Source: Clostridiales bacterium
GTDB lineage: Bacteria > Bacillota > Clostridia > Peptostreptococcales > Acidaminobacteraceae
Direction: 5' to 3'
Assembly (NCBI GenBank): GCA_016933835.1
Contig: JAFGAC010000008.1
Location: 1-59,366 of the forward strand
DNA: 59,366 bases
This document shows positions 8,767-18,159 of the stretch, one piece after another (within the stretch, counting starts at the first letter, position 1; every line of letters begins with the position of its first letter). The notes under the pieces were generated by a model, which saw only the letters and a program-made list of their open reading frames with translations, had not been told where the DNA came from and ran no database searches. The translations under genes and the position numbers were made by a program.

Positions 8767-10214
8767 ATGAATTCCAAAATGATTTTCAAAGTACAAGGGT
8801 ACATACTTCTTATCATAGCGATGGGTATGATTGCTCCTTTGCTTATTTCAATATTTTCAAATGAAACTGATATTTTACCATTTTTCATCAGTCTTGCAAC
8901 AACAGTCTTAAGCGGCTACTTGCTGACTCGAATTAAAATTACAAACAAACAGATACGTACAAAAGATGGCCTTGCCATTGTAACACTTGGTTGGATTTTC
9001 GCTTCATTATTCGGTGCACTTCCTTTTTACATATCAGGAAGCATCCCATCCTTTGTTGACGCATTTTTCGAGACAGTTTCAGGTTTTACAACTACAGGTG
9101 CCACAATTATCACTGATATTGAAGTTTTGCCAAAAGGGATACTTTTTTGGAGATCGTTCACCCATTGGATTGGTGGCATGGGTATTTTAGTTGTTGCTGT
9201 TGCAGTTCTCCCAATGCTTGGTTCAGGTGGATTTCATGTTTTCAAGGCCGAGAGCCCAGGACCTATTGCGGATAAAATTGTTCCTCGAATAAAAGATACT
9301 GCTAAAATTTTATACACTTCCTATATAATTATTACATTAGCAGAATTCATACTTTTATTATTTGGAGGCATGACACCTTTTGAATCCATTGTCCATACTT
9401 TTGGAACATTGGGAACAGGTGGATTTTCAACAAGAAACGGCAGTATTGGTGCTTTTAACAGTTCCTATATCTATATTATAATTTCAATTTTCATGATTTT
9501 GTCAGGGGCAAACTTTTCATTGTATTATGATCTTTACAAGGGTAAATGGAGAGAAGTCATCAAAAATAGTGAATTAAGACTTTATCTTGGCATACTCGCA
9601 TTCAGCGTTATTGCCATTACAATAGATATGAATTTCCATCTTTACCATGACTGGTTTGATTCATTTAGACATTCTCTTTTTCAATCCAGCTCAATCATGA
9701 CAACCACTGGCTATACTACTTTCGATTATGATCAATGGACAACTTTCTCAAAAGGTATTTTATTTATGCTGATGTTTGTTGGTGGAAGTGCCGGTTCTAC
9801 AGGTGGATCTATTAAAGTAATTAGAATTCTTATTCTAGCTAAGCTGATAAAAAGAGAATTGACAAAAATTCTTCATCCTCGTGCAATCGTATCTGTTAAA
9901 CTAGGCGGCAAATCTATAGCAGAAAATACTTTACTCAATATTTCAAGTTTTTTTATGCTCTATATTCTAATATTTGTCTTTGGATCCTTGCTCATTTCTT
10001 TAGAAGGTATCGGCTTCATGGGATCCATGAGTGCTGTTGCTGCGACTCTTGGAAATATAGGACCTGGCTTTGATTTCGTAGGTCCTACACATACATATGC
10101 TGATTTTTCTATTTTAAGCAAATTGCTTTTATCATTTCTTATGTTGTTGGGAGATTGGAACTTTTCACAGTACTCGCTCTTTTAACACCTACATTTTGGA
10201 AATCTGAACTTTAA
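8767..10214 (+). pseudogene. trkH: trkH potassium channel with a C-terminal frameshift
   Basis: The protein is a Trk/Ktr-type K+ transporter subunit with four M1-P-M2 repeats; pore segments are visible (SGFTTTGATI, GTLGTGGFST, SSIMTTTGYTT, AATLGNIGPGF). The literal frame stops at 10185 with a nonsense tail (WNFSQYSLF). Restoring one A near 10152 (GGAGATTGG read as GGAAGATTGG) gives the conserved family ending GRLELFTVLALLTPTFWK and a stop at 10212-10214. A single-base deletion therefore alters the last helix. It begins immediately after trkA. The effect is milder than a truncation, but the family end is strongly conserved. Confidence 0.9.
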
Positions 10215-10220
10215 CATAAA

Positions 10221-10259
10221 AATGACTCGTCCTCTTTTTTTAAAAGAATGCGAGTCATT
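10221..10259. terminator. Terminator after the trk operon
   Basis: The inverted repeat AATGACTCG (10221-10229) and CGAGTCATT (10251-10259) flanks a T/A-rich loop and is followed by ATATTTTTTT. It separates the convergent trkH and minus-strand 10276 genes. Confidence 0.75.
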
Positions 10260-10275
10260 ATATTTTTTTAAATTT

Positions 10276-11217
10276 CTAAGCGATGTCAGGTTTCTCACTT
10301 AAAACTGATGAAATAAAGCTACTTGCATTATCTGCTGACAAACACTGCATGATGATCTTGTCTTCTGATTTTTCCAAATAAAGCAAATCAAGTGGACCTG
10401 CCTGCAGCATAGTAAATCTAGAACGATAGAGTTTATCCTCTTTTACTTGACCGACAAGCACTTCGATGACATTTTCAACAATCAGGAAATTCCCTGCAAA
10501 AAGTATTCCTTCTCCAGCGGGATAATAAATGCTGTTTTCTTCTCTAATCATTTCTTTTTCCTCAAGTGATTTCAGAATTTCACCAAGTTCATCCGCATCC
10601 AATTGTCCTGCTCCACCATTTATATCATAAATATGATAAGCGAGACTTTGAGTATTATTTCTTGTTTTTGATACAGCTTCCAAAAGCATTTCTTTGCTAA
10701 ATCCATTATAAATGAATCCTTCTTCTTCAGAATAGGCTTTAAAAATATCTTTTCTGTATAAATCACATATTGCACCAAATACAAATGCTTCTTTTATACC
10801 AATCTCTAAAGATAAATCACTGCTGGTCAACTTGCTTCCACCGGTGTATTCTCTTAGAAAATTAGCCATTCCAATTGTATTTGCCGGTGAATTGATGATT
10901 ACTTCATCATTCAAATACGCCAATGAAATTCTTTGATTGTCTTTTGTCATAATCATTTTTTTAGATTTTATTGGTCCTCTTTTTAATGTTGTTTCAACAA
11001 ATCCATCTACTTTTGACAAGGTTTCAAAAAGAGGATAAAATTTTGCATTGATGTTATTTTCCCCATCAACAATGCCCATCTCTATCAATCTATTCTTATC
11101 AACTTCATCAAAACCTTCTTGATTAATCAATGAGAACGGTGAGATCATAGAATTTTCTTCAAAGACTTTTCCAAGCCATGTTAAATCCTTTAATTTTAAT
11201 TTCAATTCTATAGCCAT
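10276..11217 (-). CDS. Unknown protein, last gene of the radical SAM/NSSSTSF cluster
   Basis: I do not recognise this 313-residue protein. It has no signal peptide or membrane helix and looks like a mixed alpha/beta two-lobed protein, with possible winged-helix-like segments (AYHIYDINGGAGQLDADELGE, LKSLEEKEMI). It lies 11 bp downstream of the NSSSTSF coiled-coil gene and is read in the same direction, so it is probably the terminal cistron of that operon. A role as chaperone or partner of the neighbouring long protein (type VII/EspG-like organisation) is conceivable but unsupported by sequence. Confidence 0.75.
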   Translation of the reverse strand: MAIELKLKLKDLTWLGKVFEENSMISPFSLINQEGFDEVDKNRLIEMGIVDGENNINAKFYPLFETLSKVDGFVETTLKRGPIKSKKMIMTKDNQRISLAYLNDEVIINSPANTIGMANFLREYTGGSKLTSSDLSLEIGIKEAFVFGAICDLYRKDIFKAYSEEEGFIYNGFSKEMLLEAVSKTRNNTQSLAYHIYDINGGAGQLDADELGEILKSLEEKEMIREENSIYYPAGEGILFAGNFLIVENVIEVLVGQVKEDKLYRSRFTMLQAGPLDLLYLEKSEDKIIMQCLSADNASSFISSVLSEKPDIA

Positions 11218-11228
11218 TTTATCACTCC

Positions 11229-12650
11229 CTATAATTTATACAAATTCCAATCACTTACAATAGCACCGTCACCTTTGGCAAGATTTTTTGCTTGATTGAC
11301 TGCACTGTTCTTCATGGAATCCTTTATTGAATCTTTGATAAATTCCTTGACTGTCGGATTGCCTGCCGCAACGCTCTTAATTATTTGTTTTCCTGTATAA
11401 TTGCCAAAATCTATATCTCTACCAACTTTCGGAAGTGCATCCGCTACTCGGTCTCCAACAATTTCTACACCTGCTTTAATTAAGCCTTTTTTCACACCAG
11501 TGGATAAATCTTCACCTTTTTGATATGAAGTCACCATTTCCTGTGATGTCTCTGATACTATATTGATGCCATCTTTTACATACTGGTTTTCAGTAAATTC
11601 TTTTGCCACATCACCAGCCGCTTTGATTGATGCTTTAGCCATATGAGATGCCGCATTATCAGGGTCAGCATAGGCTTCACCAGCTCCACTTCCCAAGGCT
11701 TTACCTGCCACATAGGCTTTCTTGATTGTTTTCCCTGCAGGTCCTGTTACTTTTTCGAGTGCATCTACACCAATATCTGCTGCCTGTTGAACAATCTCAG
11801 CAGTTTTCATGTACTTGTCAGCAGTATTTGAATACTTCATATATTCCTTGCTTTCTTCTCTCCATGCTTCAATATTCCGCTCGATAATTGCTTTTTTCTT
11901 TCTGTCGATTTTCTCCTGACTTAGTTTTTTCAGCACTGCATCGTATTTATCATCAACTTTTTTAATAAGTTCAGCGACAGATTCGCTAGGTCCTATGTCT
12001 TCTCTTTCCTTGGCTTTATAATTATGCTCCACACCTTCTTTTTTAAGTGCCTTTTCCAAATCTTTTTCTCGGGCTTTGTACATTTCAAGTTGTTTCTTGC
12101 CTTCTTCAACATTGTAACCTGCTTTGCCATAACCGCGATTGCTTGCTTCAATAAATTCAATTTGTTCTCTGGCATTTTCAAGATCTTTTTTGCGCTCTTC
12201 AATCCAAGTCTCTTTGTATTCTTTTTCCGCTTCTTTTGTCAATTTCTCAATCTGCTTCTCGTACTCTATACTTTCGGCTTCATCTTTTTTATTTTTCAAG
12301 TATTTAATGTATTCTTCATACTCTGATTTAGTCTTCTCATAATCTTCTTCATCTAGAGTATCCTTTGTTTCTGCCCACTCTTTCTCATATTCCTCTATTT
12401 CACGGTCCAGTTTTTCCTGTTTTAAACCATAATCCATTTCAGAATTGATCAAACGGTCAGGATCAAAATCTCTGTCAGGTCCTTCGTCTTCAGTTTTCTT
12501 TTCTTTAGAACCTAAATTCCCCGCCTCATCTGCTCCAGCAGCTGCACTGATTCCTATTGCTGTTGCAAGCGCTGTAGCTATGCCCGTAACAGTGGCCGCT
12601 CCAAAACTGGTACTGCTGGAATTGGTTACAAAATCCTGTCTAATTTTCAT
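11229..12650 (-). CDS. Coiled-coil protein with N-terminal NSSSTSF motif, putative radical SAM target
   Basis: The 473-residue protein starts MKIRQDFVTNSSSTSFG. I recall this serine-rich opening as recurrent at the N-termini of otherwise unrelated Firmicutes proteins; that is not verified here. A Gly/Ala-rich hydrophobic stretch (about 17-40, resembling a membrane-insertion or double-glycine type segment), a long charged coiled coil (about 60-270, Glu/Lys rich) and an Ala/Gly-rich helical C-terminal domain (about 285-473) follow. Its ATG overlaps the TAA of the radical SAM gene (TAATG), which argues that the two act together. A plausible but unproven reading is that the SPASM enzyme modifies the Ser-rich head. 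Confidence 0.8.
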   Translation of the reverse strand: MKIRQDFVTNSSSTSFGAATVTGIATALATAIGISAAAGADEAGNLGSKEKKTEDEGPDRDFDPDRLINSEMDYGLKQEKLDREIEEYEKEWAETKDTLDEEDYEKTKSEYEEYIKYLKNKKDEAESIEYEKQIEKLTKEAEKEYKETWIEERKKDLENAREQIEFIEASNRGYGKAGYNVEEGKKQLEMYKAREKDLEKALKKEGVEHNYKAKEREDIGPSESVAELIKKVDDKYDAVLKKLSQEKIDRKKKAIIERNIEAWREESKEYMKYSNTADKYMKTAEIVQQAADIGVDALEKVTGPAGKTIKKAYVAGKALGSGAGEAYADPDNAASHMAKASIKAAGDVAKEFTENQYVKDGINIVSETSQEMVTSYQKGEDLSTGVKKGLIKAGVEIVGDRVADALPKVGRDIDFGNYTGKQIIKSVAAGNPTVKEFIKDSIKDSMKNSAVNQAKNLAKGDGAIVSDWNLYKL

Positions 12651-13675
12651 TATTTCACCCCCTGTATTTTTTCACATAATACAATTTCTTTTTTTATTGG
12701 ACATCCTCCTAGACAATGATTTTTCATGTCACAAGTAGGACAACTCGTTTTTAATGTATTTCTGAAACGATCAAAAGCTTGACTGTTCCAAGCCTCATCA
12801 ATTGTCATCTCATATAAATCACAACTCCACTTAAGTTCCTGATCGAAACTGCAAGGTGTCATTTTCATATCAGATGTGATATAAGCGCTGTACCTTGCGC
12901 CCTCACAGGTGTCGATTGAATCCAGATGAATATTGGGGCTGAAATTGATTATGCCAGGAACACCGCAGCTGTCAAAACCAGCAATATCGCAGTATTTTTC
13001 TTCATTGAACAAAGCAAAAAAATTCTGCACTTTCTTGTCATTAGCTTTAAGAACATTATTACTTTCTCCAAGACCAACGGGCTTATGAAGTAGAAATACA
13101 GTTCTATTCACACCTTTCGGTATTTTATTTTCAGTAACAAGTTCATAAGCTTCATCTATAGAATTATTTCCGAGCACATAATGAATATTTGTCTTAATTC
13201 CATTCGAAACCAGAAGCTCTATTGCCTGCAAAGTGTATTTAGACCGATACCAACTGACCGCCACCGCGCCACAATATTTTTTCATCAAATCTGCTTTTTT
13301 TTCATCTATCCCATAACCAGAAGTTGTCAGATTCGGCACAATATCATTTTCCCTACAATACTTTAATATTTCCTCGAAATCCTCGTGCATTTCCGGGTCG
13401 CCTCTTCCACCAAGTGCCACTTGAAAGAGCTTTCCTTTACTCTGGTCGATAATGCTTTTGAAATCTTCCAGTTTCATATTGTCATTGCTGATATGCAATC
13501 CATCCTGATAACATTGGACACCTGCTAAAACACAAAGCCCAGTTTTTCCGTGGATGCAGTTCCCCATGATGCCAATGTCGAGCAGGTGGGGATATGATGC
13601 CATAAACGGATCAATTCCACTGTCAATCTTCTCTTCTTGAAAGATTCCTGTGCGATAGTAAAACCCTGAATCCAA
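12650..13675 (-). CDS. Radical SAM/SPASM-type maturase
   Basis: This is a radical SAM protein with an unusual cluster motif near the N-terminus: Cys39, Cys47 and Cys54 in GNCIHGKTGLCVLAGVQC (CX7CX6C rather than CX3CX2C). GGRGDPEMHEDF and LTTSGYG strands of the partial TIM barrel follow. A C-terminal SPASM-like cluster (CEGARYS, TPCSFD, CPTCDMKNHCLGGCP) suggests auxiliary 4Fe-4S clusters as in RiPP maturases. The TTG start at 13675 has no ribosome binding site. The same frame is open upstream, with family-like residues (YDDKYRFAYSFDLD), to an ATA at 13723 preceded by GGGGTGAAGG. The true start may therefore be a mutated or unusual codon. It overlaps the NSSSTSF gene. Confidence 0.85.
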   Translation of the reverse strand: MDSGFYYRTGIFQEEKIDSGIDPFMASYPHLLDIGIMGNCIHGKTGLCVLAGVQCYQDGLHISNDNMKLEDFKSIIDQSKGKLFQVALGGRGDPEMHEDFEEILKYCRENDIVPNLTTSGYGIDEKKADLMKKYCGAVAVSWYRSKYTLQAIELLVSNGIKTNIHYVLGNNSIDEAYELVTENKIPKGVNRTVFLLHKPVGLGESNNVLKANDKKVQNFFALFNEEKYCDIAGFDSCGVPGIINFSPNIHLDSIDTCEGARYSAYITSDMKMTPCSFDQELKWSCDLYEMTIDEAWNSQAFDRFRNTLKTSCPTCDMKNHCLGGCPIKKEIVLCEKIQGVK

Positions 13676-13724
13676 GTCAAAACTATAGGCAAATCTATAT
13701 TTATCGTCATATAATGTCTTTATA

Positions 13725-14579
13725 TTAATGTGCCTTCACCCCATTTTTGCGGGTATGGACAAGTGCAAGTCCTACTGCAAGCAAAATACCACCTAGGATA
13801 TAACCGCCAAAATCAAATTTTATTACACCAAAAATCAAATTTCCCAACAATCCAAGCGAAAATCCTGAAATTGTAAGATAGACATGATTATCTGTGAAAT
13901 TAGGTTTTTTTCTAGCTATGCCTGCCAAATCTTTATGAATCAGCTTCATCGCAGTGAATAGCGTCGTCTTGTTTCCCCTTGAAAGCGTATCCATAAGTGC
14001 AATTACCAATAAAATAATTACCGATACCTTATCAAAACGATTGTTTCTCGTTAGATAATTGGCAGCTACAAATCCAAAACCCGTTGAAGCAATCAAGATA
14101 AACAAACTGCTTTTTTCAAGAACCTTCATTGAATTTCTTATTGATCCAGGTAGATTTTTTAAACTGCCAAAAGTTTTTGAAAATCCTTCCTTCTTGATTC
14201 TCACCACCAATTTCTTCCCAATAGTGAACACGATTACCCAAAACAAAGTCCTTGGAATCAAACTATTGTAGGATGCTGTTATGAAAATGAAAAAGAATGC
14301 AATCGGTCTGATGATTCCCTGAAGTGAATAAGTCGGAATCGATTCTAGGACAATATTGATGGCCATAGCAATCCCAAGTGGAATGATGAACAATTTTATC
14401 ATCTTTTTCAAATTCCTTACCCCTACCACAAGAAAATGATAGACCAGTTCCCAAGTATGTTCAAACTCTGTCATATCAGTTTTTTTCTTGCCATTTTTCT
14501 TTGGTGGATTTACTTTCTCTGCTTTCTCTAAAACCTTAGGTCTCTTAGGCAAACCCACAGTGTTATCACTGTAATCCAA
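13725..14579 (-). CDS. Multi-pass membrane protein of unknown function
   Basis: The 284-residue protein has a Lys/Pro-rich cytoplasmic N-terminus (about 1-60) followed by roughly six hydrophobic segments (for example LFIIPLGIAMAINIV, IIRPIAFFFIFIT, LFILIASTGFGFVAA and the C-terminal GGILLAVGLALV). I do not recognise a family. It sits directly before the radical SAM gene (their coding frames are separated by the stop only), so the two are likely co-transcribed. A role in export or anchoring of the modified product is inference from context. Confidence 0.75.
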   Translation of the reverse strand: MDYSDNTVGLPKRPKVLEKAEKVNPPKKNGKKKTDMTEFEHTWELVYHFLVVGVRNLKKMIKLFIIPLGIAMAINIVLESIPTYSLQGIIRPIAFFFIFITASYNSLIPRTLFWVIVFTIGKKLVVRIKKEGFSKTFGSLKNLPGSIRNSMKVLEKSSLFILIASTGFGFVAANYLTRNNRFDKVSVIILLVIALMDTLSRGNKTTLFTAMKLIHKDLAGIARKKPNFTDNHVYLTISGFSLGLLGNLIFGVIKFDFGGYILGGILLAVGLALVHTRKNGVKAH

Positions 14580-14722
14580 AACATTTCCCCCTCTCAGTAT
14601 CTATATTTATTTAATTAAATTATATGCTTCTACTTTCATGAAGTCTATAATTTTAAGTTACATTAATTCAGTGGAGTTTTATTAAAAAAATTAATATCAT
14701 TGCGCTTCTACTTAAACATTAA
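14580..14722. other. Short AT-rich gap inside the radical SAM cluster
   Basis: About 140 bp without a gene separates the 165-residue protein gene from the membrane protein gene. It holds no clear hairpin terminator, so a single transcript through both genes is possible. An internal promoter here cannot be excluded. Confidence 0.3.
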
Positions 14723-15208
14723 CTACTTGAATTTCACATTGCTCCCAAATAAGTGCTGCAAAACGTTCACAATGTTCCTATCCTTTCCGTACTTATGTAT
14801 AAACTGATATTTTTCACCATTTGCTTCAAAAGTGAATTTGCCGTCACGTGCATTGGAATTTCCATTGGAATCAACCATTCCAACATCCAATTTCTTAAAA
14901 ATCATTTTTTCAATATTTCTATTTTGAATACTGAAATTCTTCTCGCACTCATCAATTACTTCTTCGGGTGAATATTCAAAGAATTTCTCTCCATAGTGGC
15001 TCCAGAAACGCATCATTTCTGCACTGCCCTTGAAAAATCCTTTACCTTCTTCTTTAATCTTTTTAGATATTTTTTCACTTTCTTCCTTCTGTCTTTCTTT
15101 TGCCAAAAAACTGAAAACAGTCTGCTCTTCATAAAATATTAGATAAGAAGTTATTCTTTTCAAAAGGCCTTCTTTTTTGTCCATCGACAGTACAAGTTTT
15201 GGTTTCAT
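14723..15208 (-). CDS. Small charged cytoplasmic protein downstream of lgt
   Basis: This protein of about 161 residues has no recognised family. It is rich in Lys/Glu, has no signal peptide or membrane segments, and contains a central amphipathic helix (ERQKEESEKISKKIKEEGKG) and a beta-rich C-terminus (GKFTFEANGEKYQFIHKYGK). Its ATG at 15208 overlaps the TGA of lgt (ATGA), so it is translationally coupled to that gene. Confidence 0.7.
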   Translation of the reverse strand: MKPKLVLSMDKKEGLLKRITSYLIFYEEQTVFSFLAKERQKEESEKISKKIKEEGKGFFKGSAEMMRFWSHYGEKFFEYSPEEVIDECEKNFSIQNRNIEKMIFKKLDVGMVDSNGNSNARDGKFTFEANGEKYQFIHKYGKDRNIVNVLQHLFGSNVKFK

Positions 15209-16026
15209 TTTTTCTTCCACGCCAGCTCCCCCTTGATTTTTCTTATAAGTAGCACTGAACCTATTATGATTAGAGTACCGTACACTGCAGGATAAAAAAA
15301 CCTAGTTACAAACTCAGAATACTCCAAATGTCTGAAATATAGCACAAACCATCTAACGGCTGCTATATAAATTCCGAATAAAAGTGTCAATACCCCAGGT
15401 GTTTTTATTGTTTTTCTGAAAAACATCAAAACAATGACACCTACTAGAGATAGGCCCCCTTCATACAATTGTGTAGGATGTACCTTCATCGATTCAAGTT
15501 TAATAAGTCCAAAAAAACCACTGTTTCCTACTTGCTTCAAACCCTCAGCTACATTGACAGGAAGCGGGATACCTAATGAACAGGTCGTTGCAATACCATA
15601 GCAGCATCCATTAAGAAAACATCCCATACGCATGATTGCAAAACTGATGCCAAAGGGTAGAATCATGGCATCAGTCACTTCCCACAAATTTATTTTCTTC
15701 ATTTTCCAGAGAATCAAAAGAAAGACAATACTGCTGAAAATACCACCGTAAAAAGAAAAGCCGACTGCCTTTAAAGTTAAAATTGATATTGATCCTGATT
15801 TATAGGCTGTTTGATTGACAAAATAGTTTAAAATTCTTGCACCTATGACAAAACTGGATGACAAGCTAATCAAAAATAGTCCTGCATTTATCCATCGATG
15901 TCCTTTTTTGTGGAGCGCCCTTATTGAAAGGAGCACTCCGTCCACTATAGCAATCCACATGAATAAAGTATATGTCCTCAGTTCCAAATAATTTCCTAAA
16001 ATATTCATTTCTATTATTGGCAGCAT
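15205..16026 (-). CDS. lgt: Prolipoprotein diacylglyceryl transferase-like membrane enzyme
   Basis: The 273-residue, seven-helix protein has Lgt hallmarks: RMGCFLNGCCYG (the conserved Arg-Gly-containing Lgt signature region), HPTQLYEG (the H-x-x-Q-x-Y motif) and a C-terminal RWFVLYFRH. Lgt transfers diacylglycerol from phosphatidylglycerol to the lipobox cysteine of prelipoproteins at the membrane. It is only six bases downstream of a very large lipoprotein gene, so it may be a dedicated paralogue for that protein; the housekeeping lgt would then lie elsewhere. The sequence is more divergent than a typical housekeeping Lgt. Confidence 0.85.
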   Translation of the reverse strand: MLPIIEMNILGNYLELRTYTLFMWIAIVDGVLLSIRALHKKGHRWINAGLFLISLSSSFVIGARILNYFVNQTAYKSGSISILTLKAVGFSFYGGIFSSIVFLLILWKMKKINLWEVTDAMILPFGISFAIMRMGCFLNGCCYGIATTCSLGIPLPVNVAEGLKQVGNSGFFGLIKLESMKVHPTQLYEGGLSLVGVIVLMFFRKTIKTPGVLTLLFGIYIAAVRWFVLYFRHLEYSEFVTRFFYPAVYGTLIIIGSVLLIRKIKGELAWKKK

Positions 16027-16032
16027 ATCAGC

Positions 16033-18159
16033 CTACTTTTCACTGACAAAATGGAGATTCATAGAAAACTGGTCTTCCATGCCAGATACATTGATATAGC
16101 CATCCAGCAAAATACCTGTAGGTGCATAGCTTGCCTGAATATCAAAAGTAATCGTAAAACCGGCATCCTCTAATGAAGTATAGATTTTCCCACCTTGATA
16201 AGTGAAATTGAATTTTTGGTCTTCAGTAATTTCTTCATCTGCATCTCCAATCCAAATAATCCCCGAAACATCATCAATCTGTTGAATCGTAATTATTTTA
16301 GACTGGACCTGTCCTTCATATTCTTTAATCATTTGTAAAGCTGAATTCATATCGATTTCAAAATCCTCACAACCTTCTACATTAGAAGTATCCACAGGTA
16401 CACTTTCTACAACGCTCGGTGGCGGTATGACAACTTTCTCTATGGTCAACGCACCATTCCAATTGCCCACAAGTTCCTCGAGCGGAGGTGCATTCTTTAT
16501 TTCAACAATAATCTCAGGCACCGTGATCTTAAAAGGAATCACTTTGTCAGGTTCATCCATCTCTAGGTTCGAATCAGGTTTATATAATTCAATCGTGTTC
16601 GGTGAGCCTGATTGAAGATGTCCAAGCAATGTGAACCTTGTTTTAACTGCTCCTGCGTCATTCAGTTTTCCTGTCCATGTCTTTTCATCAGCATCGTCAC
16701 TCAGCGGTGCAAATTTTACGATATAACCTGCAAATTCAGCTTTCCCACCATCTGGCACTTTTTCTTCGATACTGATATTTACCACTTGATTCATTGTATT
16801 TTTAAAATTGATCAATTGTTTTTTGTATTCGTCTCTTAGATGATAAGAAATTTTCTTTTCTAGTTCATCAAAAACAGGTTGAAGATCTTTGACAAGCTCA
16901 GCTTTCTTGGCTGCTGAAATTTCAACTTTAAGCGCCTCATTCAGCCCTCCGCCACCAGTCGATCCTGTGTTTTGAACTTCGGACTGATAGTAAGCCTGAT
17001 CCGTTTCAGGTAAATTCCAAAATGCATGCACATATGAATCAATTGAAGCATCTATCATTCCTTTTAATTCCACAGAAGTTTTACTGCCTATGGAATCTTG
17101 CCACATCCAATAAAAATCTTTGTACCACTGTTTTGCTGTTTTTTTATTTTCAGTTGAATTATACAATCCGTAAGCATCATACCAAATATCTTTTCGACCA
17201 TCCCACGCTGTTGTTGCAAATTTATTCAGTGAATAATCAATGGCATAGACACCCACAAATCCAAGTTGCATCGCACTTGTCCCCCATGTGCCAACTGAAA
17301 GTGATGTTATGTTTTTAGTCAGATTGCCATAGAGCGCGACATCGTTTCCAGTGTGGAAATCCCATGCTGCTTGCGAAATGGCTGCAGCCAAGCCTAAACC
17401 ATTAAGCCCCGTTCCTATGCTCTCAAGCAATTCACTGGTGTAAATAGCCTGTGTTGCTGTTGTCACCATGGCACCAGAAAGCCCCAGCCAATCACTGGCA
17501 ATGCTAAGTCCCAGTTCATTCGCTTTTTCACCTGGTGTCATCTGATTCGCAATGGCTTCATTGACTATTTCTTCAGCTAAGCCTGTATTGACTATCTTGA
17601 TGTAATCATTAATGCCAATTATTTTCGCAAGTCTTGTGTTCTCATTTTTTACAACATACACTGCATATGTAGAAAGATGGTCAGTCGTTATGACGACCTC
17701 ATTCGCATCCGTATCAACCCTATAATCAACATTTTCCCATTTACCTGTTTCTTCATTGTAGTACATGGCGATGACACTCAGTGATTCGTCTGCACCGGCG
17801 TCTATAAAAGTTTCATCATATGGCAGCGCTATTTCCAAAAGAGCTGTAAATTCAGTTTGCCCTCCCAATTTAACGTCGTACGCACTGACGAGATACTGTT
17901 CTTCGACCAGCTCTCCAACATCAAGTGGCTCCGGTGAAATTTTCTCTATTTCAATCGTTTTTTCTCCCTCCATGTCGAATGGTGAAAAAGAAACAACTGC
18001 GTCCTCATAAACAACGCTCGGATTCTCTTCAGAAACACTGAATTCCTCCTTTGGTGCAGGTTGTTCAACTGCACTGCTTTCCTTCGAGCAACCGCTTAAA
18101 AGGCTTGCCAACATTACGAATACCAAAAGCCACACTGTCGTTTTTTTAATTTGTTTCAT
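16033..18159 (-). CDS. Large lipoprotein, first gene of the radical SAM cluster
   Basis: The 708-residue secreted lipoprotein has a signal peptide MKQIKKTTVWLLVFVML and lipobox LLSGC (Cys24). An N-terminal beta-sandwich-like region (about 45-170; TALLEIALPYDE, WENVDYRVD, STYAVYVV) resembles cell-surface adhesin modules. A helical Gly/Ala-rich middle (about 190-330) follows, then a predicted globular region and a C-terminal beta domain (about 560-708; LVGNWNGALTIEK, GYINVSGMEDQF) that looks like a lipocalin or carbohydrate-type barrel. I cannot assign a family. It probably leads the operon with lgt, the membrane protein and the radical SAM gene. Confidence 0.8.
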   Translation of the reverse strand: MKQIKKTTVWLLVFVMLASLLSGCSKESSAVEQPAPKEEFSVSEENPSVVYEDAVVSFSPFDMEGEKTIEIEKISPEPLDVGELVEEQYLVSAYDVKLGGQTEFTALLEIALPYDETFIDAGADESLSVIAMYYNEETGKWENVDYRVDTDANEVVITTDHLSTYAVYVVKNENTRLAKIIGINDYIKIVNTGLAEEIVNEAIANQMTPGEKANELGLSIASDWLGLSGAMVTTATQAIYTSELLESIGTGLNGLGLAAAISQAAWDFHTGNDVALYGNLTKNITSLSVGTWGTSAMQLGFVGVYAIDYSLNKFATTAWDGRKDIWYDAYGLYNSTENKKTAKQWYKDFYWMWQDSIGSKTSVELKGMIDASIDSYVHAFWNLPETDQAYYQSEVQNTGSTGGGGLNEALKVEISAAKKAELVKDLQPVFDELEKKISYHLRDEYKKQLINFKNTMNQVVNISIEEKVPDGGKAEFAGYIVKFAPLSDDADEKTWTGKLNDAGAVKTRFTLLGHLQSGSPNTIELYKPDSNLEMDEPDKVIPFKITVPEIIVEIKNAPPLEELVGNWNGALTIEKVVIPPPSVVESVPVDTSNVEGCEDFEIDMNSALQMIKEYEGQVQSKIITIQQIDDVSGIIWIGDADEEITEDQKFNFTYQGGKIYTSLEDAGFTITFDIQASYAPTGILLDGYINVSGMEDQFSMNLHFVSEK

